Source: Solirubrobacterales bacterium (lineage in GTDB: Bacteria > Actinomycetota > Thermoleophilia > Solirubrobacterales > Solirubrobacteraceae). Taken from it: a stretch of DNA of 64,000 bases. The notes beneath the pieces are model-generated. The model was not told the DNA's origin. It saw only the letters and a program-made list of their open reading frames with translations, and did not search any database. Made by a program: the position numbers and the translations under genes. Shown piece by piece: positions 37,042 to 45,313 of the stretch (its first letter is position 1; each line of letters opens with the position of its first letter). The stretch lies in contig PLFX01000004.1 of NCBI GenBank assembly GCA_003138355.1, positions 59,642 through 123,641 of the forward strand. The letters run 5' to 3'.

Positions 37042-37257
37042 ATGCAGTTTCGCCGCACGACGCCCGTCCCCGACGCCGGAATCTGCGCCCACTGCGCGCA
37101 GCAGCGACTCGTGACGACCACGCGCGGCTCTGTCTTCTCGCTGTGCGAGCGCTCCCGTGTCGAGCCAGAGCGCTTTCCCCGCTACCCGCGCTTACCCGTG
37201 CTCGACTGCGCCGGCTACGAGCCGCGGCGAGGGCACAGCGCCGACTCGTCATCGTGA
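37042..37257 (+). CDS. Small CxxC zinc-ribbon-like protein
   Basis: A 71-residue protein beginning MQFRRTTPVPDAGICAHCAQ, then RGSVFSLCERS, ending in YPRLPVLDCAGYEP. The Cys pattern C-x2-C ... C ... C suggests one zinc or a small ribbon. Similar short actinobacterial proteins exist without a known role. A TATAGT box six bases before the ATG supports expression as a leaderless gene, and the frame ends 19 bases before the FUSC gene. The frame is open far upstream only as antisense of the ABC exporter. Confidence 0.7.
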   Translation: MQFRRTTPVPDAGICAHCAQQRLVTTTRGSVFSLCERSRVEPERFPRYPRLPVLDCAGYEPRRGHSADSSS

Positions 37258-37276
37258 TCGCCGAGACTGTAGGCCG

Positions 37277-38416
37277 ATGAGCGCTCCAGCCCGCGGCCCT
37301 GTGTTGACGCGGCTCAGCCCCGTCGCGGAGACGGCGCAGAGCTCGCTGCGCACGCGGGTGCGGCGCGTGCGCAACGCTGGCTTCGCGATCGTTCAGACGG
37401 GCATCGCGGCGGGCCTTGCCTGGTTCATGGCGAAGCTCATCGTCGGCACTCCAGACCCCTTCTTCGCGCCCGCCGCCGCCGTGATCTCCGTCGGCCTCCA
37501 GCGCGGGCAGCCCCTACGGCGGTCGGCCGAGCTTTCGGCGGGCGTGGCGATCGGTATCGGCGTCGCCTTCCTGCTGCGGTCTGCGATCGGTCTCGGCCCG
37601 GTCCAGATCGGCGCGATCGTCGCGCTGACGATCCTCGCCGCCCTGCTCGTCCACGCGAGCATCGTGCTCGTCAATCAGGCGGCGATCTCGGCGGTCCTCG
37701 TGATGACGTTGCCGAACGCCGCGCTCGGCAACGGGCCGGACCGCTTCTTCGACGCGCTGATCGGGGGTGCCGTGGCGCTCATCGTCGGTCAGCTGGCGTT
37801 CGCGCGCAATCCCGCGAGCAGCGTCATCGAGCTGGCAGGCGACGTCCTCGGTGAGCTCGCCGCGAAGCTCCGGGACGGCGCGCTGGCGCTGGAGCGCGCG
37901 GAGCTGGCGCGCGCGCAGGCCGCGCTCGACTCGCTGCGCGCGCTCGACGGAACGATCGCCCAGCTCTTCGATGCGCTCGCGCGAGCGCAGGAGGCGGCCG
38001 CGTTCTCGCCGACTCGCCGCCGCTCGCGCGACGCGCTCGAGCCGCACGGCCCGGCGGCTCGCCAGATCGACTACGCGGTGCGTAACGGGCGCGTGCTGTT
38101 GCGCACGGTCGCGGCCGCGATTCGCACCGGTGTCAGCGCCCCGCCGGGGCTCGCACAGTCGATCCGCACGCTGGCGGACTCGGTCGATGCGCTCGCGCGC
38201 CAGCTGGGCGAGGGCGCCGGCGAGGACACGACTCGAGAGCTCGCGATCCGTGCCGGGCGCGAGGCGACCGAGATCCTCGCGAGCCAGAACGACCTGCGAA
38301 CGACGATGATCGTCGGGCAGGTTCGGGCCACGGTCGTCGACCTGCTCCGCGCGAGCGGTCTCGAGGGCGAGGGCGCGCGCGCCGCGCTCCCCCCGGCGCA
38401 GCCTGAGGACGTCTGA
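37277..38416 (+). CDS. FUSC family membrane protein (aromatic acid exporter-like)
   Basis: The 379-residue protein has about six membrane helices in its first half (FAIVQTGIAAGLAWFMAKL, FFAPAAAVISVGLQRGQPL, then VAIGIGVAFLL, VALTILAALLVHASI and ALIGGAVALIVGQLAF) followed by a long cytoplasmic helical region with regular Ala/Leu/Glu heptads. This is the layout of FUSC/ArAE proteins. Transport substrate is not known. The ATG at 37277 gives a normal start; upstream frame overlaps the zinc-ribbon gene out of phase. Confidence 0.85.
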   Translation: MSAPARGPVLTRLSPVAETAQSSLRTRVRRVRNAGFAIVQTGIAAGLAWFMAKLIVGTPDPFFAPAAAVISVGLQRGQPLRRSAELSAGVAIGIGVAFLLRSAIGLGPVQIGAIVALTILAALLVHASIVLVNQAAISAVLVMTLPNAALGNGPDRFFDALIGGAVALIVGQLAFARNPASSVIELAGDVLGELAAKLRDGALALERAELARAQAALDSLRALDGTIAQLFDALARAQEAAAFSPTRRRSRDALEPHGPAARQIDYAVRNGRVLLRTVAAAIRTGVSAPPGLAQSIRTLADSVDALARQLGEGAGEDTTRELAIRAGREATEILASQNDLRTTMIVGQVRATVVDLLRASGLEGEGARAALPPAQPEDV

Positions 38417-38542
38417 TCAGGACGGCCTACGTAGTTGCCCGCAACCCCAATCGGTACTGGCGCCCAGGCGCGTGCGGTGCTGATCGGAGGTACTCGCGCC
38501 GCTCGCGTCCTAGCCTGCGATTACCAGGCCTAGGAGGCGGCA

Positions 38543-39418
38543 ATGTTTCGTGAAGTGATCGTAGGAGTCGACGGCCGGCCAAACAGCCGCGATGCGGTCG
38601 CGCTCGCCAGCAAGCTCGTCCGCGAGGGCGGGCGCATGACGCTCGTGAACGTTCACCACGACTTCCGCTTCGCCAGCGTCAAGCTCCACGACGCGGAACG
38701 TGACAAGGCGCTCGCGCTGCTCGCACGCGAGCGCGAGACCGGCGACGTGGACGCCGAGCTGGCCGCCGTCTGGGCCGGGTCGGTCGGTGCCGGCCTACAT
38801 CGGATCGCCGAGCAGCGGGAAGCCGATCTGCTGGTCGTCGGCTCGTGCTCGCGCGGCCCGTTCGGTCGCCTGCTGCTCGGGGACGATCGGCGGGCTTCGC
38901 TCGATGGCGCGCCGTGCGCGGTGGCGATCGCCCCGGCCGGCTACGCACGCCACCCGACCCCGTTCGAGAAGATCGGCGTCGCCTACGATGCATCGCCGGA
39001 GAGCGCGCACGCGCTCGAACTCGCGCGCGAGGTCGCATCCGAGCACCGCTCGAGCCTCGCCGCGCTCACGGTTGTGAGCATCCCGAGCTACTCCTACGGG
39101 ACGCTGGCGGCAGTCGACTGGGGCGAGGTCGTCGATCAGATGATGGTGGAGTCACGGGAGGCGTTTGCGCAACTCGAAGACGTCGATGGGCGTGTCGTCC
39201 GCGGCATCCCCGCCGAGGAGCTGGCGCGCTGGAGCGAGAATGTCGACCTGCTGGTTGTCGGCTCGCGTGGTTACGGTCCGGTTCGCCGCGTCGTCTTCGG
39301 CAGTACCTCCGAGCACCTCGCGCGCTCGACCAGTTGTCCGCTGCTCGTGCTGCGCCGCGGCGTCGGCGAGCCGGCGCCACTGCTCGAGACTGAGGCGACG
39401 GTGCTCGCGGACGGCTAG
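38543..39418 (+). CDS. Universal stress protein with two Usp domains
   Basis: Tandem Usp protein of 291 residues. Domain 1 (1-135) starts VIVGVDGRPNSRDAVALA and ends LLVVGSCSRGPFGRLLLGD, with the G-2x-G-9x-G(S/T)-like ATP site partly kept; domain 2 (148-275) has IGVAYDASPESAHALELA and LLVVGSRGYGPVRRVVFGST with HLARSTSCPLLVL. It probably binds ATP and responds to stress. The start is fixed by AGGAGG (38532-38537) five bases upstream of the ATG. Confidence 0.92.
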   Translation: MFREVIVGVDGRPNSRDAVALASKLVREGGRMTLVNVHHDFRFASVKLHDAERDKALALLARERETGDVDAELAAVWAGSVGAGLHRIAEQREADLLVVGSCSRGPFGRLLLGDDRRASLDGAPCAVAIAPAGYARHPTPFEKIGVAYDASPESAHALELAREVASEHRSSLAALTVVSIPSYSYGTLAAVDWGEVVDQMMVESREAFAQLEDVDGRVVRGIPAEELARWSENVDLLVVGSRGYGPVRRVVFGSTSEHLARSTSCPLLVLRRGVGEPAPLLETEATVLADG

Positions 39419-39429
39419 TCTGAGAGATA

Positions 39430-39708
39430 TTGCGCACGGATGCGCACATCGAGGTTGCCCTACAGCCACGCGCGCGGCGCGACGAGATCGTCGGCCTGCG
39501 CGGCGGCGTGCTCGTTGTGCGCGTATGCGCACCGCCGGTCGACGGTGAGGCAAATCACGCCCTCTGCCGGCTGATCGCCCGCCGCGCAGGGCTGCACACC
39601 GCGCGTGTCCAGGTTGTTGGCGGATCTCACGCGCGGCGCAAGCTGCTCCGTGTGGCGGACATCGAGCGCGACGCGCTGATCGAAGCGCTCGGCGTCAGCG
39701 AGACCTGA
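39430..39708 (+). CDS. DUF167 (YggU) family protein
   Basis: A 92-residue protein with VALQPRARRDEIVGLRGGVL, VRVCAPPVDGEANHALCRLI and HARRKLLRVADIE, matching the DUF167/YggU family of small alpha/beta proteins of unknown function. It starts at a TTG with TAGTCT (39416-39421) eight bases upstream, overlapping the Usp stop codon. It is convergent with hpnE and overlaps its 3' end by 14 bases. Confidence 0.85.
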   Translation: MRTDAHIEVALQPRARRDEIVGLRGGVLVVRVCAPPVDGEANHALCRLIARRAGLHTARVQVVGGSHARRKLLRVADIERDALIEALGVSET

Positions 39709-41005
39709 GCACTGCCGCGGCGCCCGCGTGACCGCTGCGGACGGCGCCTTCGAGCGTCGCCGGCCAGCCGGTTGCGGTCCATGCACCGGCGAGCGCGAAT
39801 CCTTCGAGTGCCGTGGCGGCCGCCGGACGCAGCGCTGCCGTCCCGGGGATCGCACGAAACGTCGCCGCGTGCTCGCGCGTAACGGCGAAGCGCAGCACCT
39901 GCGCGTCGCGTGCGCGCGGCAGCAGCGCCGCTAGCGCCGGCAGGTAGCGCTCGGCGAGCGCTTCATTGCGCAGCTGGCTGTCGGCAGTCGCGCCGGAGAG
40001 CGAGATCGCGACGTACTGGCGTCCGTCGCGCCACTGCGCCGGGGTCCGATCAAACACGTACTGCACGGGGCTCTCGACCCCTGCCGCGAAGCGGTAGTCG
40101 AGAACCTGCCTGTCATACACGACGTGGATGTTCACGATCGCTGACGCGCCAAGTCCGTCGGCCCAGTCCGTGTCGTTGCTCAGCTCGTGCGGAACGAGCG
40201 CAGCGGCCCGGTGGTGCTGTACCGCCAGCACGACGCCGTCTGCCTCGAAGCGCTCCTGCTCGCCGTCGACGGCGAAGCGTGCCCCGACTCGCTCCACGCG
40301 CACGGCTCGCCAGCCGAGCCGAACCGACACACCCGCGGCCTCCAACGCGCGAGCCGCTGGGTGCCCGATGATCTCGCTGAGTGGCGCGCGGTGGATCCCG
40401 ATGTCGCCGGCGCCGGCGCTACGCAGCAGGCCCTCCTGGAAGACGAAAGCGCCGAGACCGAGCGATGCCTCGGCCGCCGGCACGTTCAGCGTCGGTAGGG
40501 CGATCAGGTCCCAGAGGTTCTTGATTGCCGCCGTGGTCTGCCCGTGGCGTTGGAGCCAGGCGCCGAGCGTCTCGTCGTCGCGGCTTGGATCGACGCGACC
40601 GAGTGCGAGCGCGGCGCGTCCAGCCGCGATCCGCTCGCGCACCGTCAGGTGGCGGTAGCCGAGCAGCGCTCGCGCCAGGTGCGCAGGCGCCGGCAGCCCG
40701 CTGCGGCGCAGCACGACCGCCGGTTCGCCCGGGGCGAGCACCGGAATCTCGAGTCGCGGCTGCAGCTCGACGCCGCCCTCGCCGCCGATCCGGCCGAGCA
40801 GCTCGCGGTACGCCGTGCAGCAGCGCAGGAAGACGTGCTGGCCGTTGTCGAGCTCGAGGCCGTCGCGCTCGAACGAGTACACGGCGCCCCCGAGCCGACG
40901 GCGCACCTCGACGAGCGTCACCTCGCATCCGGCCTGCGCGCAGTCGAGCGCCGCCGTGATGCCGGCGAGCCCGCCCCCGATCACGACGATCCTTGTCGGG
41001 CTCAC
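39695..41005 (-). CDS. hpnE: Squalene-associated FAD-dependent desaturase HpnE
   Basis: Last enzyme of the HpnCDE route that makes squalene from farnesyl diphosphate, a precursor of hopanoids. The 436-residue flavoprotein begins VSPTRIVVIGGGLAGITAAL, with EVRRRLGGAVYSFERDG and LDNGQHVFLRCCTAY, and ends with ALEGFALAGAWTATGWPATL, the FAD-binding C-terminus of amine oxidase/phytoene desaturase-like enzymes. GTG start overlaps the hpnD stop (GTGA). Squalene-hopene cyclase is not in this window. Confidence 0.9.
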   Translation of the reverse strand: MSPTRIVVIGGGLAGITAALDCAQAGCEVTLVEVRRRLGGAVYSFERDGLELDNGQHVFLRCCTAYRELLGRIGGEGGVELQPRLEIPVLAPGEPAVVLRRSGLPAPAHLARALLGYRHLTVRERIAAGRAALALGRVDPSRDDETLGAWLQRHGQTTAAIKNLWDLIALPTLNVPAAEASLGLGAFVFQEGLLRSAGAGDIGIHRAPLSEIIGHPAARALEAAGVSVRLGWRAVRVERVGARFAVDGEQERFEADGVVLAVQHHRAAALVPHELSNDTDWADGLGASAIVNIHVVYDRQVLDYRFAAGVESPVQYVFDRTPAQWRDGRQYVAISLSGATADSQLRNEALAERYLPALAALLPRARDAQVLRFAVTREHAATFRAIPGTAALRPAAATALEGFALAGAWTATGWPATLEGAVRSGHAGAAAVLRSR

Positions 41006-41895
41006 GGTCGGGTGAGGAGGCTGCGGGCTGCGATCCCGGCCTTCGCGCCCGTGGACAACCTGACGCGTCCTTCGAGGATTCGTTCCGGGCGCGCGTCGAT
41101 CAGCTCGAGTAGGCGCGCGTAGATGCTGCTCATTGCGAGCACGCACGCGGCGCTGCGGCGGTCGAGCAGCCCGAGGAGCTGCCTGCCGCGCGCGAACCAC
41201 TCGCGGTTGCGCGCCGCTTCGAAATGGACGAGCTCGGCGAGCGGTCCCGGTGCCGCCGGCGATCGAGCGGCGATCGCGGCGCTGTCGCCCTCGCCCTCGG
41301 CGGGCCAGGCGAAGCGGCGCAGATCCTCGGCGGGCAGATAGACGCGCCCGTTGAGGGCGTCCTCGCGCACGTCTCGCAGGATGTTCGTGAGCTGCATCGC
41401 GACGCCGAGATCGTCGGCCAGCGAGGCGGCCTTCGCGTCAGGAGCGCCGAATACGGCGAGGCAGAGGCGGCCGATCGACCCGGCAACGCGCCGGCAGTAG
41501 ACGACGAGTTCATCGAACGTCTCGTAATGCGTCCCGGCGAGGTCCATCTGGACGCCGTCGATCAGGTCGACGAACGATTGCCGCGGCAGGGGAAAGCTGC
41601 GCTCGACGTGCGCCAGGGCAGTGAGCACCGGTCCCGGCGTGCCGCCGTCGAGTTGCTCGATCGCCGTGCGCGCCCGCGCCAGCTCCGCGAGCTTCGTCGC
41701 GTCATCGAGCGTCCCGTCGCCGATGTCGTCGATCTCCCGCGCGAATGCGTAGATCGCGCAGAGTGCTTCGAACTTGGGCCGCGGCAGCAGCCTGATTCCC
41801 CAGTAGAAGTTGCCCGCCTCGCGGCGGGTAACTGCTGCGCAGTGGCGGAGCGATGCCGCCGGGTCATCGCTCGGGGCGATCGTCCCGACGCTCAC
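41002..41895 (-). CDS. hpnD: Presqualene diphosphate synthase HpnD
   Basis: Condenses two farnesyl diphosphates to presqualene diphosphate. The 297-residue trans-prenyltransferase has both Asp-rich motifs: FAREIDDIGDG and AMQLTNILRDVREDALNGRVYLP, written here in two pieces of the same helix pair. It also has GTHYETFDELVVYCRRVAGS. Sits between hpnC and hpnE with overlaps on both sides. Confidence 0.92.
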   Translation of the reverse strand: MSVGTIAPSDDPAASLRHCAAVTRREAGNFYWGIRLLPRPKFEALCAIYAFAREIDDIGDGTLDDATKLAELARARTAIEQLDGGTPGPVLTALAHVERSFPLPRQSFVDLIDGVQMDLAGTHYETFDELVVYCRRVAGSIGRLCLAVFGAPDAKAASLADDLGVAMQLTNILRDVREDALNGRVYLPAEDLRRFAWPAEGEGDSAAIAARSPAAPGPLAELVHFEAARNREWFARGRQLLGLLDRRSAACVLAMSSIYARLLELIDARPERILEGRVRLSTGAKAGIAARSLLTRP

Positions 41896-42761
41896 CGCCG
41901 CGCTCCAGCGAGCGCCCGCAGGATCGACCCGATGACGCGCCGCGTGGATGGCAGCGGGGTCAGCGCCAGCACCTCGAAGTTAGCGCGCGCGAGGGCGCTC
42001 AGCGCCGCGCGCCCGCCGCCGACATAGCCGGCGACGGCGACCCGCGGCCAGCCGCGCAGCGAGGCGATCAGCGGGCGGCCCTCGTCGAGCAGGGCCGACG
42101 CCCGCGTGCACTCGAGCTCGAGCACGGCGCGCAGCCCGGGCGAAACGCTCGGCGCCTCGATGTCCACGAGGTTGCAGCGATGGCGGGCCAGGTCTTCGAG
42201 GGGTAGGTAGACGCGTCCGCGCGTGAGATCCTCGCGGATGTCCTGGCAATGCTCGACCACCTGGAGCGCGCTGCAGACCGCGTCCGATTGGCGGATTCGC
42301 TCGGCGCTCGCAAGTCCGAAGACGCGCAGCACGAGCTCTCCGACAGGGTTTGCCGACAGCGCGCAGTAGTCCATCAGATCGCGCCAGCGCTCATAGCTGC
42401 GCACGACCTGATCTGAGCGGTTGGCTTCGATCAGCCTGAGAAACGGCTCGGGGGGCAGATCGCAGGCGGCGATCGTCTTGGCGAGCTCGCGCATCAACTC
42501 GTGCTCGGGCGTGCCGCTGTAGGCGGCCTCGAGCTCCAGCTCGAGCCAGTCGAGTGCGGCGAGACGGTCGCCCGGAGCGCTGTCGCCGAGCTCGTCGGTC
42601 AGGCGCGCGAAGCCGTAGATCGCGAGCAGATGGGCGCGGTGCGGCACGGGCAGCCAGCGCGGCGCGACGGGGAAGTTCTCGCCGCCGGCGCGCGCCATCA
42701 CGGCGTCGGCATCAGGAACCGCCGAACGCGCCTGCGCTTGCTGGGTCGTTGGGTCCTCCAT
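41892..42761 (-). CDS. hpnC: Hydroxysqualene synthase HpnC
   Basis: Acts on presqualene diphosphate to give hydroxysqualene. The 289-residue protein shows GGENFPVAPRWLP, HLLAIYGFARLTDELGD (first Asp-rich motif in a changed form), and ALQVVEHCQDIREDLTRGR (second motif). The ATG at 42761 is chosen from the longer open frame because upstream sequence is antisense-like and out of family. Its first 50 bases overlap the 3' end of the upstream metal permease gene in another frame. Confidence 0.9.
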   Translation of the reverse strand: MEDPTTQQAQARSAVPDADAVMARAGGENFPVAPRWLPVPHRAHLLAIYGFARLTDELGDSAPGDRLAALDWLELELEAAYSGTPEHELMRELAKTIAACDLPPEPFLRLIEANRSDQVVRSYERWRDLMDYCALSANPVGELVLRVFGLASAERIRQSDAVCSALQVVEHCQDIREDLTRGRVYLPLEDLARHRCNLVDIEAPSVSPGLRAVLELECTRASALLDEGRPLIASLRGWPRVAVAGYVGGGRAALSALARANFEVLALTPLPSTRRVIGSILRALAGARR

Positions 42762-43581
42762 CACTTGCCGGGAGCCTCGCAGATCGCCGCGCGCTACTAC
42801 CTCGCCAAGCGGCCCACGCACGGCCGATCGCGTAGGCGGCTCCGCTGAGCACGCCGACGAAGAAGCCGACCGGCAGGTCCAGCTGATAGGCGGCGGCGAT
42901 TGCGAGCCAGACGATCGCGACCGCGATCGCAACCGAGAGCACGAGCGCCCGCCCCGGCGTGCCGGCGAACGAGCGCGCGGCCGCGGGCGCACCGATCATC
43001 AGGCTGAAGATCAGCGTCGTGCCCACAACCGGCACGGTCATCGTCGTGGCGAGCGCGATGCAAGCAAGGAACGCGAGCTCGAGGGCTTGGCGGGGAATGC
43101 CCCGGACCTCGCCGAGCTCGGAGAGCACCGATGAGAGCAGCAGCGGGCGGTAGAGGAATGCGATCAGGGCGACGCAGCCCGCTGCCAGGCCGAGCGTTGG
43201 CACAAGCTGGTTGTTGCTCACCCCGAGGATCTCTCCGAACAGCAGCGAGTAGGCGGCCGGTGCGCTTTCGGCGGTGAAGCTGAGGAAGAGCGCGCCGAGG
43301 CCGAGCAGAAGAACGAGCGTCAGCGCGGTCGCGACGTCCTGGCGATCGCGATGCCCGAGCCAGCCGATGCCGGCCGCGCCGAGGAGCGCAAACGCCCCGA
43401 GGCCGGCGAGCACGTTGATGTTGAGCCACACGGCACCCGCCGCGCCGGCGAACGAGCCGTTGGGGACCGCGTGCGCCGCGAACGCCGATCCGCGCAGGAC
43501 GACGAAGAAGCCGACGAGCCCAGCGATGACCGCGACGATCCCGCCGACGGTCCAGGCGTTGACCATGAAGCCGGAGAACAC
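42712..43581 (-). CDS. Metal ABC transporter permease (second), ZnuB-like
   Basis: ABC-3 family permease of 289 residues with about eight hydrophobic spans. Visible are GFFVVLRGSAFAAHAVPNGSFAG, split around the coupling region, LLFGEILGV, LYRPLLLSSV and VPVVGTTLIFSLMIGAPAAA. It pairs with the permease just upstream (five bases between) to form a heterodimeric channel for Zn or Mn. Its last 30 residues are Ser/Gly-rich and overlap hpnC. Confidence 0.88.
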   Translation of the reverse strand: MFSGFMVNAWTVGGIVAVIAGLVGFFVVLRGSAFAAHAVPNGSFAGAAGAVWLNINVLAGLGAFALLGAAGIGWLGHRDRQDVATALTLVLLLGLGALFLSFTAESAPAAYSLLFGEILGVSNNQLVPTLGLAAGCVALIAFLYRPLLLSSVLSELGEVRGIPRQALELAFLACIALATTMTVPVVGTTLIFSLMIGAPAAARSFAGTPGRALVLSVAIAVAIVWLAIAAAYQLDLPVGFFVGVLSGAAYAIGRAWAAWRGSSARRSARLPASDGGPNDPASAGAFGGS

Positions 43582-43586
43582 GACCG

Positions 43587-44447
43587 TCAGCCCCGCGCGG
43601 CGCGGATCCGCGCACCGGCGTAGAACAGGAAGACCAGCACGACGATGAAGAAGCTGACCGGCCAGCCGTTCCCGACCGGCGGCCAGTAGTAGCTGTCATA
43701 GGCCAGCAGAATGCCGAGCCAGGAAGCGGCGAGCGCGATCGCCGTCGCACTCGCCATCGCGCTCCACGGGCGACGGCTGAGGTGCAGCGCGCCGGCCGCC
43801 GGCCCGATCAGCAGTCCGGTGCTCAGGATCGCGCCGATTGCGACGCACGTGAGTGCCACCGCTGCGGCCAGCGCGAGCAGGTAGAGAGCACCGACGATGC
43901 GCACCGACACGCCGCGCGCGGCGGCGAGCTCGCTCGATACCGAGCTCAGCAACAGCGGGCGGTAGATGACCGCCAGGAGCGTGATCGCGCCGGCGCCGAG
44001 GGCGATCACGATCGGCACCGTGCCGGGGCTGAGGGTCCAGATCGAGCCGAACAGGACTTCATTGGTCGCGTTGCTCGCGCCGCTGAGCGTCGTGTCCCAG
44101 AAGAGGAACAGCGCCGCAAGCCCGAAGCCCACCACGAGCACGATCCCCGTGGCGATGTCGCGCCCGCGTCGGCGGTCGATGCCGATCGCTTCCATTGCGC
44201 CGGCGGCGGCCACCGAGATCGCGACGTAGCCCCACACCGGCGAGATGCCGGCGAGGAATGCCGCTGAGCCGCCGGTCGCATTGATGTCTGACAGCGCGTG
44301 CCCGGCGAAGGATTGGCCGCGCACCACCGTGAAGACGCCGATCACGCCGCAGAGCAGTGCGGCGGCGCCCGTGATCGCGAGGGCGGCGTGGACCTGCGCG
44401 CTGCCGAAGAAGCCCGGCTCGACGATCGCGTGCAGCACGCTGCTCAC
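43587..44447 (-). CDS. Metal ABC transporter permease (first), ZnuB-like
   Basis: ABC-3 permease of 286 residues: FTVVRGQSFAGHALSDINAT, EVLFGSIWTLSPGT, YRPLLLSSVSSELAAARGV, and VALTCVAIGAILSTGLLIG. Both permeases keep the same order of helices and so arose by duplication. It overlaps the ATPase gene by ATGA. Confidence 0.9.
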   Translation of the reverse strand: MSSVLHAIVEPGFFGSAQVHAALAITGAAALLCGVIGVFTVVRGQSFAGHALSDINATGGSAAFLAGISPVWGYVAISVAAAGAMEAIGIDRRRGRDIATGIVLVVGFGLAALFLFWDTTLSGASNATNEVLFGSIWTLSPGTVPIVIALGAGAITLLAVIYRPLLLSSVSSELAAARGVSVRIVGALYLLALAAAVALTCVAIGAILSTGLLIGPAAGALHLSRRPWSAMASATAIALAASWLGILLAYDSYYWPPVGNGWPVSFFIVVLVFLFYAGARIRAARG

Positions 44448-45313
44448 GGGCTCACCTCGAGATCGGTGCCGTGCGCGTGCGCCAGCGTCAGGTCCGATCC
44501 CTGCTCCCCGCCTGGCCCGGCGACGACGATGACGCGCCCGTGCAGGTGGAGCACGTCGACGTGGTGGCCATAGAGCTCGCTCAGCACTTCCGCGCGGATG
44601 ACCTCGTCCGTGCGTCCGACGGCCGCGCGGCCGCCCGCCAGATAGACCACGCGGTCCATCGCCGGTAGCAGCGGGTTGACGTCGTGCGCCGAGATCAGGA
44701 CCGCTATGCGTTGCTCACGAGCGAGCCGCGCTAGCAGGGCGACGACCTCGTGCTCACTTCGCAGGTCGAGGCTTGCCAGTGGCTCGTCGAGCAGGAGCAC
44801 TCGCGGGCGCTGGATCAGCGCGTGCGCAATCAGCACGCGCTGCTGCTCGCCACCGGACAGCTCGCCGACCCGCGCATCCGCGAAACGCTCTGCATCGACG
44901 GCGCGCAGCATTGCCTGGACGAGCTCGCGGCGCCGGCGCGAGGGCAGCGGAATCCCGAAGCGGTTGCCGTCGATCCCGAGCGCAACGAGGTCTCGCGCGC
45001 GAACCGGCAGGTCCGGGTCGAGCTCGAACTTCTGCGGGACGTAGCCGACCCCCGACGCACGCCGCCCGGGCGCCTGACCGCCGATCCTGACGACGCCCAC
45101 GCTTTGCGCCTGCAGGCCGAGGATCACGCGCAGCAGCGTCGTCTTGCCGGCGCCGTTCGAGCCGATCAGTCCTGCGAGCTCGCCGGCGCCGAGCGCGAAG
45201 CTCACGTCATGCAGGACCTGACGCCCGCCGAGCACCGCCCCGACGTGCTCGACCGCCAGCGCCGGCGCCGTGCCCGGGCTCGCGTCTGCCGACACGGGGG
45301 CAATCTGGGTCAA
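44444..45313 (-). CDS. Metal ABC transporter ATP-binding protein, ZnuC-like
   Basis: ATPase of the Zn/Mn importer, 289 residues: Walker A LIGSNGAGKTTLLRVI, VGYVPQKFELDPDLPV, signature GELSGGEQQRVLIAHAL, Walker B VLLLDEPLASLD, switch His in LISAHDVNPLL. The C-terminal tail is His-rich (YGHHVDVLHLHGR), which fits a metal transporter. Start taken at the TTG overlapping the znuA-like stop (TTGA); a GTG at 45295 is also possible. Confidence 0.92.
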   Translation of the reverse strand: MTQIAPVSADASPGTAPALAVEHVGAVLGGRQVLHDVSFALGAGELAGLIGSNGAGKTTLLRVILGLQAQSVGVVRIGGQAPGRRASGVGYVPQKFELDPDLPVRARDLVALGIDGNRFGIPLPSRRRRELVQAMLRAVDAERFADARVGELSGGEQQRVLIAHALIQRPRVLLLDEPLASLDLRSEHEVVALLARLAREQRIAVLISAHDVNPLLPAMDRVVYLAGGRAAVGRTDEVIRAEVLSELYGHHVDVLHLHGRVIVVAGPGGEQGSDLTLAHAHGTDLEVSP

